NCBI RefSeq assembly: GCF_023283895.1
Contig: NZ_JAKILB010000003.1
Span: 310,001-374,000 of the forward strand
Reading direction: 5' to 3'
Source of the DNA: Shewanella pneumatophori
Lineage (GTDB): Bacteria; Pseudomonadota; Gammaproteobacteria; Enterobacterales; Shewanellaceae
Length of the DNA: 64,000 bases
Shown: positions 42,634 to 51,877 of the stretch, piece after piece
Position numbering within the stretch: the stretch's first letter is position 1
Layout: every line of letters begins with the position of its first letter
Translations under genes and position numbers: made by a program
Notes under the pieces: model-generated
What the model was told of the DNA's origin: nothing
What the model saw: only the letters and a program-made list of their open reading frames with translations
Databases searched by the model: none

Positions 42634-43314
42634 CTAACTTTTCTTAAGACTTGGCCAAGTTAGCGCATTGGGTTGGTGCCAAACGCCCAGTTGTGCAGCC
42701 ACTTCAGGCAGTGCAAATACCTCACCTGAATTGGGTACCACTGTATAACTATAGCTTTGCTCTAAATAGTTAAAGTGCAAACTATAGGCGTGCAAATAAC
42801 CTCTGTCAGCTGCTGCGCCGCCATACAAAGTATCGCCTAAAATCGGCGTGCCAATGCTAGCGAGAGCAACTCGCAATTGATGAGTCTTACCGCTGTGAGG
42901 CTTGAGTAAATATAAGCGTTCGCCTTTCCCAACCGAGTGCGAGAAGAACTGAGTTATCGCTGGGTTATCAGTAGTACGTAACAGCTTATGCATGCTACGG
43001 CGAGACTTGGCCATATCGCCAATCACCCAGCCTTGCTTCTTTTTAGGCTTGCCTTTAGCCAGCGCCAAATAATACTTCTGCACTAAGTGCGCTGCAAACA
43101 TCCGCGTAAACTCGGCGGCGGCTTGGCTTGATTTAGCAAGAATAATTAACCCAGAGGTTAAAGTATCGAGTCTATGCACTGAATAAAGCTTAATGCCTAA
43201 GTCGGCTTCAGCCTGCGCCACCACACCAGCTGTGCCATCTTGGCTATGAAAGTGAACATCGGCGGCTTTATTTATCACGATAAAGTCGTGTTCATCGGCA
43301 ATGACTTGGTACAT
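42634..43314 (-). CDS. RluA-family pseudouridine synthase
   Basis: 226 aa. Catalytic motif VHRLDTLTSGLIILAKS near residues 47-63 with the active Asp; PHSGKTHQLRVALASIGTPILGDTLYG near 138-164. No S4 domain. Resembles the short RluA-type proteins of gammaproteobacteria whose exact RNA target is unclear. Last in a minus-strand run after the two-component genes; probably not functionally related to them. Confidence 0.85.
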   Translation of the reverse strand: MYQVIADEHDFIVINKAADVHFHSQDGTAGVVAQAEADLGIKLYSVHRLDTLTSGLIILAKSSQAAAEFTRMFAAHLVQKYYLALAKGKPKKKQGWVIGDMAKSRRSMHKLLRTTDNPAITQFFSHSVGKGERLYLLKPHSGKTHQLRVALASIGTPILGDTLYGGAAADRGYLHAYSLHFNYLEQSYSYTVVPNSGEVFALPEVAAQLGVWHQPNALTWPSLKKS

Positions 43315-43359
43315 TGAGATCCTAAATTAACGGGTTCGGCTTAACTGCTGATCTTGAGG

Positions 43360-44697
43360 CTAAAACGTGATGGTCACTCTTAGCCCGGGGTAACTACTGC
43401 TCAGGGCTATTTTAGCATTATGCCGCGACAGAATTGCTTTCACCATCGACAAACCTAAACCTGTGCCTTTATGGTGGCGGCTTGGATCGAGTCTAACCAA
43501 ACGCTCGAACACTTTCTCCCGCGACGGCTCAGGGATCCCAGGGCCATTATCTTGAATTGAAATCACATTACGATTCTGCGAGATACGGATCTCTGCGCCC
43601 TCGCCTGAATATTTAATCGCATTATCGACTAAATTAAACAGTGCTTGGAATAACAGATACTTATCACCACTTACTTGGAACTCTTCACCCGTTGTAAGCG
43701 TTAATGATTGACCGTTAAATTCAGCCATCGCCTCAGCCATTTCAAACAGATCTTGGCTAATCGCCACCAGGCTAACATCTTGTAGCTCAAGGGTTTGCTG
43801 GCCCTCTTCAATACGAGTGAGCGACAACATCGCATCGAACGTCGCTAAGCAATGATCCAACTCTTCGGTAATAATCGCGCAGCTTTCGCTAAGCTCCTCT
43901 TTCGGCTTACTCGGCAATTGCTCTAGCCCTATGCGCAAATGCGATAGCGGCGTACGCAGGTCATGGGCAATATTGTCGGTAACACCGCGCACCGCTGCCA
44001 AATTTTGCTCAAGCGCATCCAGCACACCGTTAAACTGCTTGGCCAGCATATCAAACTCATCTTGGCGCCAACTGACTGGCAAACGAGTAGAGTATTGCCC
44101 TTGTTCGATTTTCTTACTTAAGCGGTTGTACTGTACTAGACGACGTAAAATCGCTTTAGAAAACAGATAACCCAGCGCCAGCGTTAACACCACGGTAAGC
44201 ATTAATGCCGTAATCGCCGCATTGGTAAATTTATCGATTAAGGTACCGAGCTGATCGACTCGGGTTGCAATCAGCATTGGCCCGTAACGGGTCATCACCA
44301 TGCCCCCGGTTAAGATATGTAGCTTTTCAGGCCCGCCAGTAAACACCGGAAACTCACGTTTTTCCGGTAGCATAGGCATATCTTTGGGGATCATGCTCAG
44401 TGAGCCGACTAAATCAAGGGAGTTACGCCAAACAATTAACGCCACCTTAGGGTCGGCACTTTTCACCTGAGTCGCAAAGCTGCGTCTATCAAGGGTCAGC
44501 GCCATCTGTTGGTAGCGGGTCATTTCAGCGTCTAGATGCAAGTCCAGCTGATACTCTTGTTCGTTGATCAGCTGGCGGTACATCCCCAGTAACAAGGTGC
44601 CAATAATGACAGTTACTAGGGCTGAGAAAATGATGGTAATGCGCCAGGCACTACTCTGATAGGGCTTAATGCCCTTGGCGTAACCGATATCCAGCAC
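43360..44697 (-). CDS. Sensor histidine kinase (OmpR-type partner)
   Basis: 445 aa from a GTG at 44697 that lies inside the response-regulator gene (32-bp overlap). Membrane helices at about 20-42 and 165-188, a periplasmic domain of about 120 residues between, HAMP, HisKA (H-box VTDNIAHDLRTPLSHLRIG), and an ATPase domain (LVDNAIKYSGEG, IQDNGPGIPE, HKGTGLGLSMVKAI). Resembles kinases of the PmrB/QseC/BasS class. Its operon starts with OB-fold and PepSY proteins, so the signal may be periplasmic and metal- or stress-related (inference). Confidence 0.9.
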   Translation of the reverse strand: MLDIGYAKGIKPYQSSAWRITIIFSALVTVIIGTLLLGMYRQLINEQEYQLDLHLDAEMTRYQQMALTLDRRSFATQVKSADPKVALIVWRNSLDLVGSLSMIPKDMPMLPEKREFPVFTGGPEKLHILTGGMVMTRYGPMLIATRVDQLGTLIDKFTNAAITALMLTVVLTLALGYLFSKAILRRLVQYNRLSKKIEQGQYSTRLPVSWRQDEFDMLAKQFNGVLDALEQNLAAVRGVTDNIAHDLRTPLSHLRIGLEQLPSKPKEELSESCAIITEELDHCLATFDAMLSLTRIEEGQQTLELQDVSLVAISQDLFEMAEAMAEFNGQSLTLTTGEEFQVSGDKYLLFQALFNLVDNAIKYSGEGAEIRISQNRNVISIQDNGPGIPEPSREKVFERLVRLDPSRHHKGTGLGLSMVKAILSRHNAKIALSSSYPGLRVTITF

Positions 44698-45343
44698 CTC
44701 GTACAGTTTCGATTAATTCACCATGGCCAAGCTCTTCAAACTTACGTCTAAGCTTAGCTATGTGTACGTCAATAACATTGGTACGAGGATCGAAATGGTA
44801 ATCCCACACTGCTTCAAACAGCAATGTACGACTAATCACTTGGTTAACGTGTTCCATTAGGTACTTAAGCAACTGAAACTCTTTTGGTTGCAATAAGATC
44901 TCTTGTCCATCTAGCGTGACTTTACGAGTCAGCAGCTCAATGGTCAACGGCCCAACATTAAGATCGGTAATCGTTGGTTGTGACTCACCACGCTGCATTA
45001 GCTTTTCAGCGCGTACAAGCAGCTCAGAGAAAGCAAATGGCTTAGTCATGTAGTCATCGCCACCCGCGCGCAAGCCTTTAACTCGCTCGTCTACATGGCT
45101 TAGCGCCGATAAAATCAATACCGGCGTTTGGCTACCTGTTGCTCGTAGCGCAGCAAGTAATTTCAGCCCATCGAGCTGTGGCAACATACGGTCCAATATG
45201 ATCAAGTCGTATTTCATACTGGTCGCAAGCAATAGCCCTTGATGGCCATCGGTTGCCGTTTCAATATTGTGCCCTTGCTCAACAAATCCTTTTACGACGT
45301 ATTCGATGGTAGTCGTGTCATCTTCAACCATGAGTATTTTCAT
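44666..45343 (-). CDS. OmpR-family response regulator
   Basis: 225 aa. Receiver (MVEDDTTTIEYVV, phospho-Asp in LIILDRMLPQLDG, Lys in MTKPF) and winged-helix output domain (LTRKVTLDGQEILLQPKEFQLLKYL, then NVIDVHIAKLRRKF and VRGAGYRL). Overlaps the kinase gene by 32 bp. Three bases separate it from the PepSY-like gene upstream. Candidate operator: the palindrome at 46291, ahead of the first gene of the operon. Confidence 0.9.
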   Translation of the reverse strand: MKILMVEDDTTTIEYVVKGFVEQGHNIETATDGHQGLLLATSMKYDLIILDRMLPQLDGLKLLAALRATGSQTPVLILSALSHVDERVKGLRAGGDDYMTKPFAFSELLVRAEKLMQRGESQPTITDLNVGPLTIELLTRKVTLDGQEILLQPKEFQLLKYLMEHVNQVISRTLLFEAVWDYHFDPRTNVIDVHIAKLRRKFEELGHGELIETVRGAGYRLRQGH

Positions 45344-45346
45344 GTT

Positions 45347-45868
45347 TTAATCCCATTTGAGCAGTGGTAGTAATTGTTTGTTTTCGATATCAAAAGCCAG
45401 CTTACGCTTGCCATCAATATCAAGGATCTCTAGTTCTATATAGCTGATCCCTAAGTCGTTGTCGACTTCCGCTTTGACGATATAACCGTCGCTTTCTTGG
45501 CTAACTAAGGTCAACATATCTGACAGCGATAAACCATTTTGTTGCAGCATTAATACGCCAGCTAGTTCGTCATTGTCGTCTTTTTTAAGACGACCGACTT
45601 CACGTTCGATTAAGCTGCCATCTATCGCTCGATATTCATATTCGGTAATGGTTTTTGCTTGTGGATCGATCATTTTGAATTCATAGACTAATTCGCCATT
45701 TTCGATTTCCGCTTCAAATTCAGAGATCACGCCTTCGTGCGCAGATTCAAGCTGTAACATGGTTGTCGTTGGTAATGGATAGTTACCAGCTGAAATCATT
45801 GAATACAAGCCTTGTCCGGCAAACGAGCTACCAGAAACTAACAATAAACCAATTAGCCAGCGAGCCAT
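45347..45868 (-). CDS. PepSY-like periplasmic protein
   Basis: 173 aa. Signal peptide of about 17 residues (ends SFA). The mature protein has two PepSY-like units: FEAEIENGELVYEFKMIDPQ...YRAIDGSLIEREV, and YIVKAEVDNDLGISYIELEILDIDGKRKLAFDIEN. PepSY proteins often act with histidine kinases as sensors or inhibitors. Three bases from the regulator, 43 bp after the OB-fold gene; one operon. Confidence 0.75.
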   Translation of the reverse strand: MARWLIGLLLVSGSSFAGQGLYSMISAGNYPLPTTTMLQLESAHEGVISEFEAEIENGELVYEFKMIDPQAKTITEYEYRAIDGSLIEREVGRLKKDDNDELAGVLMLQQNGLSLSDMLTLVSQESDGYIVKAEVDNDLGISYIELEILDIDGKRKLAFDIENKQLLPLLKWD

Positions 45869-45911
45869 GGCTCCTCCGAAAATAAAACGCTAAACCACTT
45901 TAAATAAAGGA

Positions 45912-46262
45912 TTATTCAGAAATTAGACGTATGCTGTCAATTTCTATTTCAATCCCTTGCCACTCATCGTCTACTTCACCAACAAGTGTGACTTTTGAAT
46001 CGCTTGAAACTTCAATATTGCGCCATAACGCATTGTCAATTTCAACTTCAACATCACCGCTGTCATCGCGGAAAAGATACTTTTCATCGCCCAAGCTTTG
46101 GACTAAATAACCAGTTAGCTCAACTGGGGTATCGTCTTGTGCTTTTGCCGCTTCTGCTGCAGTTTTCACATGACTTGCTGGGCCTGGACCATTATATGCA
46201 GCCATTGCAGGTAGCGTTAATACCGCAGACAACATAATTAAACCGCTTAATTTCTTAGACAT
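45912..46262 (-). CDS. YgiW/YdeI family OB-fold (BOF) periplasmic protein
   Basis: About 116 aa from the ATG at 46262 (GAGGAG upstream); an ORF start at 46295 lacks a ribosome site. Signal peptide ends AMA. Mature part YNGPGPASHVKTAAEAAKA, then the BOF OB-fold (VELTGYLVQSLGDEKYLFRDDSGDVEVEIDNALW to EVDDEWQGIEIEIDSIRLI). YgiW and YdeI are stress-induced periplasmic proteins protecting against cationic peptides and peroxide. Likely the first gene of the two-component operon. Confidence 0.85.
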   Translation of the reverse strand: MSKKLSGLIMLSAVLTLPAMAAYNGPGPASHVKTAAEAAKAQDDTPVELTGYLVQSLGDEKYLFRDDSGDVEVEIDNALWRNIEVSSDSKVTLVGEVDDEWQGIEIEIDSIRLISE

Positions 46263-46290
46263 AAAATAAAACTCCTCACTAATGTAGGAG

Positions 46291-46313
46291 TACATAGTAT
46301 GACATTCTATGTA
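46291..46313. promoter_or_regulatory. Palindromic candidate operator
   Basis: TACATAG and CTATGTA flank a 9-bp centre, about 30 bp upstream of the BOF gene start. It could bind the adjacent OmpR-type regulator or form a leader hairpin. Confidence 0.4.
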
Positions 46314-46430
46314 ATATCTAGATGGAGCAAAGATTAAACTTTGATCATACGAAAGGGTAAGCGAATTAAGCTAACCTCATTCGCTTATTTATACTGCTCA
46401 CTATAGAAGTTAGCTCAAGCTTCTGCGCTG

Positions 46431-47534
46431 CTAATCTAAAATATGGATCAATTCAGATTTCAGCGCCACTGTGGTCTCTGTTCCTACTGCTAATTCTAGC
46501 TGCTGCGCTAGATGCAGTGGCACTTCAGCATGGATCTTATGCTCAACCCCAACTACGCTGGCTAATACTCTTACGCTCTCACCCATCACCAACATCGAAT
46601 CAATGGTGATATCGAGCTTGTTAAAGCTGCGGCACAATCTACCCTTTTTAATCGAATTAAAGCGCACCCCTTGGTTTGGAATAACCCAGCGCACTTTAGT
46701 GCCGATATCTAGACTGTCAAAATAGGTGCTGGCAATAAGGTGCTCACCAAACTTAAGCCAAGTGATCTGGCGCTCTTCTTCCTGCGCAATCACTTCAGCA
46801 TCAAAAATATTACGTAGCCCCATCTGTTTAGCTACGGCTTCATCACGTGGACGCGTTAGCACTTCACGCGGACGTCCTTGCTGTAGCATCTTGCCTTGGC
46901 TAATTAAAATCATGCTATCAGCCAGCAATAAAGCCTCATTCAAGTCATGAGTCACCATAATAACCGGAATGGCTAACTGCTCTTTTAGTCTCGCAAGCTC
47001 GAGATATAAACGCTCACGGGTTTCTCTATCCACCGCAGAAAACGGTTCATCAAGCAGTAAGACTGAAGGCTCGCGAGCAAGCGCCCGCGCTAATGCCACT
47101 CGCTGTCGCTGTCCACCAGATAATTGCGCAGGCAGTCTATCTGGCAAGCCATGTAAATTAACCCGCTCAAGCCAATCTTTGGCGCGCGCTTCGCGCTCAG
47201 CTTTAGGAATATGATCTAGCGCGGCAACCACGTTTTCCAGCGCGGTTAGATTCGGGAATAGACCAAAATGCTGCGGCACATAACCTAAGTGACGTTGCTG
47301 TGGTGACAGCTGAACTTTATCGTCAGCGTTAAACCAAGGCTTGTCACCATAGCGGATCTCACCACTTTCAGGCTGAGATAAACCGGCAATCATCCTTAAT
47401 AGGGTTGATTTACCACCGCCAGATGGGCCGACAACCGCTAAGACTTCACCGGCTTTACAAACAAATTCAGCATCAAGTTTAATCGGTTTGGCTTGCTGAA
47501 TACGGCAATATAGATCAGCGACGGTTTGCGACAT
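46431..47534 (-). CDS. modC: Molybdate ABC transporter ATPase
   Basis: About 367 aa from the ATG at 47534 (GGAGG five bases upstream; the frame continues to a TTG at 47549). Walker A GPSGGGKST, signature LSGGQRQRVALARAL, Walker B LLLDEPFSAVD, H-loop VTHDLNEAL. A C-terminal TOBE/MOP-like domain of about 130 residues may bind molybdate. Overlaps modB by 20 bp; last gene of moaABCDE-modABC. Confidence 0.9.
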   Translation of the reverse strand: MSQTVADLYCRIQQAKPIKLDAEFVCKAGEVLAVVGPSGGGKSTLLRMIAGLSQPESGEIRYGDKPWFNADDKVQLSPQQRHLGYVPQHFGLFPNLTALENVVAALDHIPKAEREARAKDWLERVNLHGLPDRLPAQLSGGQRQRVALARALAREPSVLLLDEPFSAVDRETRERLYLELARLKEQLAIPVIMVTHDLNEALLLADSMILISQGKMLQQGRPREVLTRPRDEAVAKQMGLRNIFDAEVIAQEEERQITWLKFGEHLIASTYFDSLDIGTKVRWVIPNQGVRFNSIKKGRLCRSFNKLDITIDSMLVMGESVRVLASVVGVEHKIHAEVPLHLAQQLELAVGTETTVALKSELIHILD

Positions 47535-48195
47535 GCTGGCCTCCAACACGGCGAGACAAGCTAGTCGTCAAGGCAAGCACAGTAACTGCAAACAGTAATA
47601 ACACCAGTGACATATTACCTGCACTAGCAAAGTCGAATGCCTGCACGCTATCATAAATAGAGATGGCGATGGTTTTAGTTTCTCCAGCGATATTACCCCC
47701 CATCATGAGGACCACACCAAACTCACCAAGTACATGGGAGAAACACAGCACCATAGCCGTCAGTACACCCGGCCACACCATAGGCAGCTCGATTTTAAAT
47801 AGCACTTTTAAGCGACTCATGCCGCAACAAGCGGCTGCATCACGCACGTCTTCAGGCACAGCTTCAAAAGCGCGTTGGATAGGCTGAATAGCAAAAGGAA
47901 TATTAACTAAGATTGACGCGACCACCAGCCCAGAGAAATGAAACACCAATTGGTGACCAAGCAGTTGCTCTAGCGTACGCCCAAGCCAAGACTCACTGCC
48001 CAAACCCACCAGCAAATAGTAACCAATAACGGTAGGTGGCAGCACTAATGGCACCATAACTAGGGCTTCAACCCACGACTTACCGGGAAAATGACGGTAA
48101 GCTAAAAAACGTCCGGCAATAATTGCCAAGGGGATCAAGATAAGCACTGTAACTGTGCTGAGTTTTATTGATAGCAGTAAGGCTTGCCAATCCAT
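47515..48195 (-). CDS. modB: Molybdate ABC transporter permease
   Basis: 226 aa with five membrane helices. Docking loop DVRDAAACCGMSRLKVLFKIELPMVWPGVLTA near residues 127-158; VLGEFGVVLMMGGNIAGETKTIAISIYD near 164-191, typical of ModB. Overlaps modA by one base and modC by 20 bp, so translation is coupled. Works with ModA and ModC to import molybdate. Confidence 0.92.
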   Translation of the reverse strand: MDWQALLLSIKLSTVTVLILIPLAIIAGRFLAYRHFPGKSWVEALVMVPLVLPPTVIGYYLLVGLGSESWLGRTLEQLLGHQLVFHFSGLVVASILVNIPFAIQPIQRAFEAVPEDVRDAAACCGMSRLKVLFKIELPMVWPGVLTAMVLCFSHVLGEFGVVLMMGGNIAGETKTIAISIYDSVQAFDFASAGNMSLVLLLFAVTVLALTTSLSRRVGGQHVANRR

Positions 48196-48974
48196 TAATT
48201 AGTCGCTCTCGCAAAGCCGTAATCGGCAAACACAGACTGAGCAGTGTCAGACTGCAAATAGCTATAAAACAGTTTAGCGGTTTCGCCCGCTTTTAAGGTC
48301 AATACCATACGCTGATCCAGCGGCGTATAATACTCTTGTGGGATCAGCACGTAATTCGCGCGCGCTTTGAAAGGCTTCGCAACCGCTAAAGATAACGCCA
48401 CTAAACCACCTTGCGTGGCACCACTTACCGCAAACTGCGCCGCTTGCGAGACGTTTTCACCAAACACCAAATTCGGCTGAATATCTTGCCAAAGCCCTAC
48501 TTTTTGCAGCACTTCTTTGGCGCGCTCACCGTACGGCGCATGATCTGGGTTAGCAATGGCAAAACGCTTTAATTGCTGGGATTGCAGTAGTTGTTTAACT
48601 CCAGCTAAATCGCCATCTAAAGGTAAAGGTGACGACTTAGGTGCCGCTATGGCTAGCTGGCCAACTGCATAAATAACGCCGTCATCCGGGGTTTCTTTAG
48701 CTTGGCTTAATTGCTGGGTATAACGTTCGTCAGCAGACAGAAACAACTCAAATGGCGCACCGTTTCTAATTTGCGCCACAAAGTTGCCAGAAGAGCCGTA
48801 GGAGATCCGCACTTTACGCCCGGTCTCTTGGGTAAATTGCTTAGCAATATCATCAAGTGCAAACTTAATGCTCGATGCCGCAGCAATAGCTGGAACATCT
48901 TGCGCCGCGAACACACCTTTACTGAGAACCAGTAACGGCAACAACAGCGCTAACATCACTACCCTAAACTTCAT
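48195..48974 (-). CDS. modA: Molybdate-binding periplasmic protein
   Basis: 259 aa. Signal peptide ends FAA; mature start QDVPAIAAASSIKFALDDIAKQF contains the anion-binding Ser pair (AASSIKFAL). Further: SYGSSGNFVAQIRNGAPFELFLSADERY near 58, IANPDHAPYGERAKEVL near 145. Captures molybdate. 31 bp after moaE; first gene of modABC. Confidence 0.93.
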   Translation of the reverse strand: MKFRVVMLALLLPLLVLSKGVFAAQDVPAIAAASSIKFALDDIAKQFTQETGRKVRISYGSSGNFVAQIRNGAPFELFLSADERYTQQLSQAKETPDDGVIYAVGQLAIAAPKSSPLPLDGDLAGVKQLLQSQQLKRFAIANPDHAPYGERAKEVLQKVGLWQDIQPNLVFGENVSQAAQFAVSGATQGGLVALSLAVAKPFKARANYVLIPQEYYTPLDQRMVLTLKAGETAKLFYSYLQSDTAQSVFADYGFARATN

Positions 48975-49005
48975 TAAGCTCTTCTCCTAGCAATACAAGG
49001 CTAAT

Positions 49006-49458
49006 TTAAGCTTTGTTATCCCACATCTTGGCTGCTTGCTCATCGGCGTCGCGGGCTTCAACCCAGTTTGCGCCCTTATCACCGGCTTCTAGTTTCCAAA
49101 ACGGTGCTTTGGTCTTTAGAAAATCGATTAAGAACTCACAGGCAGCAAATGCTGCTTTTCGATGTGCGCTGGTAACACCAATAAATACAATCTGCTCGCC
49201 TAACGCCATGGCGCCAACACGGTGAATAATGGTGACGTTATTTAATGGCCAGCGCTCACGCGCCTCGGCTTCAATCTGATTCAGTACCGCTTCGGTCATG
49301 CCAGGGTAATGCTCTAGTGTCAGATCGGTAACCGCACTACCATCATTAAAGTCACGCACTTTACCCACAAAAGTCACGACTGCGCCGTCACTGTTATCTT
49401 GGCTAATTAGCTGATATTCATCAGGTACGCTGAAATCTGCAGTTTGTACACGGATCAT
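49006..49458 (-). CDS. moaE: Molybdopterin synthase catalytic subunit
   Basis: 150 aa. With MoaD converts cyclic pyranopterin monophosphate to molybdopterin. Conserved: VTFVGKVRDFNDGSAV near residue 28, LEHYPGMTEAVL near 48, IIHRVGAMALGEQIVFIGVTSAHRKAAF near 78-105 and FWKLEAGDKGANWVEA near 122 with the active Lys. One base separates it from moaD. Confidence 0.95.
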   Translation of the reverse strand: MIRVQTADFSVPDEYQLISQDNSDGAVVTFVGKVRDFNDGSAVTDLTLEHYPGMTEAVLNQIEAEARERWPLNNVTIIHRVGAMALGEQIVFIGVTSAHRKAAFAACEFLIDFLKTKAPFWKLEAGDKGANWVEARDADEQAAKMWDNKA

Positions 49459-49459
49459 C

Positions 49460-49711
49460 TTAACCTCCAGTTACTGGTGGGAAAAATGCCACTTCATCAC
49501 CATCAACAATTGGGGTATCCCACTGGCTGATCGTTTGGTTTACCGCAACTAATAGCTTGTCAGATGTAAGCACTTTAGCCCATTTGTCATCAGTTGCCGC
49601 TAAGGTTGCACGTAAGCCTTCAGCTGTTTGGGTGTTTTCGCCTGCTTCAACTTTTACGCCTGCAGTGCCTAGAAGCTCTCTAACTTGTGCAAAAAATAAT
49701 ACGTTAATCAT
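49460..49711 (-). CDS. moaD: Molybdopterin synthase sulfur-carrier subunit
   Basis: 83 aa ubiquitin-like protein ending in Gly-Gly (FFPPVTGG), which becomes a thiocarboxylate and donates sulfur to MoaE. NVLFFAQVRELLG at the N-terminus and VNQTISQWDTPIVDGDEVAFFPPV are family segments. Between moaC (8 bp) and moaE (1 bp). Confidence 0.95.
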   Translation of the reverse strand: MINVLFFAQVRELLGTAGVKVEAGENTQTAEGLRATLAATDDKWAKVLTSDKLLVAVNQTISQWDTPIVDGDEVAFFPPVTGG

Positions 49712-49719
49712 AATCTTCT

Positions 49720-50196
49720 CTATACCTTAAAGTGCCCAGACTTACCGCCACGTTTCTCAGTTAAGCGAACTTGAGAAATCACCATATCTTTTTGCACGGC
49801 TTTACACATATCGTAAATGGTCAATGCGGCTGTAGATGCCGCCGTTAACGCTTCCATTTCAACACCCGTTTTACCAGAAAGCTTACATAAACTGCGGATC
49901 CACACGCGGTTATGTTCAGGTTGTGCTTCAAGCTCAACTTCAACTTTGGTAAGCATTAACGGGTGACAAAGTGGGATTAAATCAGAAGTCTTTTTAGCTG
50001 CTTGAATACCTGCGATACGCGCGGTAGCAAATACATCACCTTTATGGTGGCTGCCGCTCATAATCATTTCTAGGGTTTCGCTCGCCATCTCAATGTAAGC
50101 TTCTGCACGCGCTTCACGCTCAGTTACAGACTTATCGGTCACATCTACCATGTGAGCATTGCCATCTGCATTAATATGGGTAAAAGCATTGGTCAT
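49720..50196 (-). CDS. moaC: Cyclic pyranopterin monophosphate synthase
   Basis: About 158 aa from the ATG at 50196, giving the usual MoaC length and N-terminus ([18 protein letters not shown]); the frame opens at 50229. Conserved: [58 protein letters not shown] and SGKTG. Completes the rearrangement begun by MoaA. 62 bp after moaB. Confidence 0.95.
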   Translation of the reverse strand: MTNAFTHINADGNAHMVDVTDKSVTEREARAEAYIEMASETLEMIMSGSHHKGDVFATARIAGIQAAKKTSDLIPLCHPLMLTKVEVELEAQPEHNRVWIRSLCKLSGKTGVEMEALTAASTAALTIYDMCKAVQKDMVISQVRLTEKRGGKSGHFKV

Positions 50197-50258
50197 TAGA
50201 GTTACGCCTTTTTCTAAAAATATGGTCAAAGTACCGCAATATAGAGCTCTTACGAGAT

Positions 50259-50783
50259 CTATTCGGTGATTTTTTTCACGTGCATCACAAAGTTACAAGG
50301 GCGATGTGTTGCATCAAGTTGTTCTTTAATCAGCTTATTCCAACCGGTTTTACACGCGCCGGTTGAGCCTGGTAAGCAGAAAATTGCCGTTTTATTGGCA
50401 AAACCACCAAGTGCGCGAGACTGCACTGTTGAAGTGCCAAGCTCGGTATAAGTGATATGCCTAAACAGCTCACCAAAGCCTTCAATCTCACGATCAAATA
50501 ACGGCTTAACCGCTTCAGGGGTGTTGTCTCTGTCGGTAAAACCTGTACCACCTGTGGTAATAATTACCTGCACATCATCGGATGCAATCCACTGAGAAAG
50601 CACTGAGCGAATTTGATACTTATCGTCTTTAATGATCTGTCGATCAGCAAGCGTATGCCCAGCCTCAAGTAATGCTGTGGCGAGGAAAGCACCTGAAGTA
50701 TCAGAAGTAAAATCTCGGGTGTCAGATAAGGTTAAAACAGCAATATTAAGCGCCGTAAACTGGCTTTGAGTGCAGTGTCCCAT
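50259..50783 (-). CDS. moaB: Molybdenum cofactor biosynthesis protein B
   Basis: 174 aa MogA/MoaB-family protein. Binds or adenylylates molybdopterin. [15 protein letters not shown] near residue 17, [20 protein letters not shown] near 73, and [29 protein letters not shown] near 124. Separated from moaA by a 98-bp spacer that contains a perfect palindrome. Confidence 0.93.
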   Translation of the reverse strand: MGHCTQSQFTALNIAVLTLSDTRDFTSDTSGAFLATALLEAGHTLADRQIIKDDKYQIRSVLSQWIASDDVQVIITTGGTGFTDRDNTPEAVKPLFDREIEGFGELFRHITYTELGTSTVQSRALGGFANKTAIFCLPGSTGACKTGWNKLIKEQLDATHRPCNFVMHVKKITE

Positions 50784-50845
50784 TATGGTCTCTTATTTAT
50801 CCGAATCATTGCTTACTGAGTGTTTGTGACAATTATACCCAGCTT

Positions 50846-50868
50846 CTGACGCAACTAAGTTGCGTCAG
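50846..50868. promoter_or_regulatory. Hairpin between moaA and moaB
   Basis: CTGACGCAACT and AGTTGCGTCAG form an 11-bp palindrome around one base. There is no T-run in the moaA direction. It may be a processing or partial termination site, or an operator. A TATAAT-like sequence follows on the minus strand. Confidence 0.4.
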
Positions 50869-50880
50869 ATCAGAATTTAA

Positions 50881-51861
50881 TTAGCCGCCAATTGAGGCTA
50901 AGTGCTGTGTCACACCCGTAATGCCATCATGTAGGAAGTGGGTTTCTTTTTTCTGTGCTAACTGGCCGTGCAAGCGTTCTATTAATTCCGCTTGTTGATC
51001 AGTCGACTGCAGCAAATCACGCAGATCGACGCCATTTTCAGTGAATAAGCAAAGGTGTAACTTACCTTTGGCCGATACACGAAGACGGTTACAGCTGGCA
51101 CAGAAATTTTTAGCGTATGGCATGATAAGGCCAATACGACCTTGATAGTCTTCATGGCTGAAGTTTTGCGCTGGGCCGTCATCCGGCGCTGGCGTATCAA
51201 ATTGCCAACCCGCTTGCTCTAGCTGCAGCTTAATATCATTACCCGCTAAATGGTGAGCTTTGAAGTAGTCGTGGCCTAAACCGGTTTCCATTAATTCGAT
51301 AAAGCGCAGATCTATCGGCGTGCTCTTAATCCAATGTAAAAAACGCGGTAGGTCTTTGTCGTTAAGACCTTTTAGCAGTACGGCATTGATTTTAACTCGC
51401 TCAAAGCCTGCCTCTAATGCCGCATCAACCCCACGCATGACTTCATCAAACTTATTCTCACCAGTGATCTGGTAGAACATCTTAGGATCTAAACTATCAA
51501 CCGAGATATTGATGCGTCTTAGCCCTGCGTCATACCACTCTTGAGCATGCTTAGCTAAACGATAACCGTTAGTTGTCGTGGCAATGGTGTTGATTTTATC
51601 GTTGTCGTTAACGATGCGAATAATGTCGGTAAAGTCTTTACGCAGCGAGGGCTCACCGCCAGTAATGCGGATTTTTTGCGTGCCCACTTGCGAGAAAGCC
51701 GAAACCAAGTTCTCAATTTCATTGAGATCGAGAAACTTAGGCTTACCGTCTGGGCGGTAGCCATCAGGGAGGCAATACGTGCATTTAAAGTTACATACAT
51801 CAGTCACTGACATACGTAAATAATGAAACCGTCGACCAAAATTGTCTTGTAGTTGGGACAT
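50881..51861 (-). CDS. moaA: GTP 3',8-cyclase MoaA (mod-operon copy)
   Basis: About 326 aa from the ATG at 51861 (AAAGG five bases upstream; a GTG lies at 51867). Radical SAM motif CNFKCTYC, TGGEPSLR, C-terminal cluster NFCASCNRLRVSAKGKLHLCLF and the Gly-Gly end (ASIGG). Differs strongly from the copy at 35081 and is therefore an old paralogue or separate acquisition. Leader holds a Moco riboswitch. First gene of moaABCDE-modABC. Confidence 0.93.
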   Translation of the reverse strand: MSQLQDNFGRRFHYLRMSVTDVCNFKCTYCLPDGYRPDGKPKFLDLNEIENLVSAFSQVGTQKIRITGGEPSLRKDFTDIIRIVNDNDKINTIATTTNGYRLAKHAQEWYDAGLRRINISVDSLDPKMFYQITGENKFDEVMRGVDAALEAGFERVKINAVLLKGLNDKDLPRFLHWIKSTPIDLRFIELMETGLGHDYFKAHHLAGNDIKLQLEQAGWQFDTPAPDDGPAQNFSHEDYQGRIGLIMPYAKNFCASCNRLRVSAKGKLHLCLFTENGVDLRDLLQSTDQQAELIERLHGQLAQKKETHFLHDGITGVTQHLASIGG

Positions 51862-51877
51862 GATCACCTTTCCAAGT

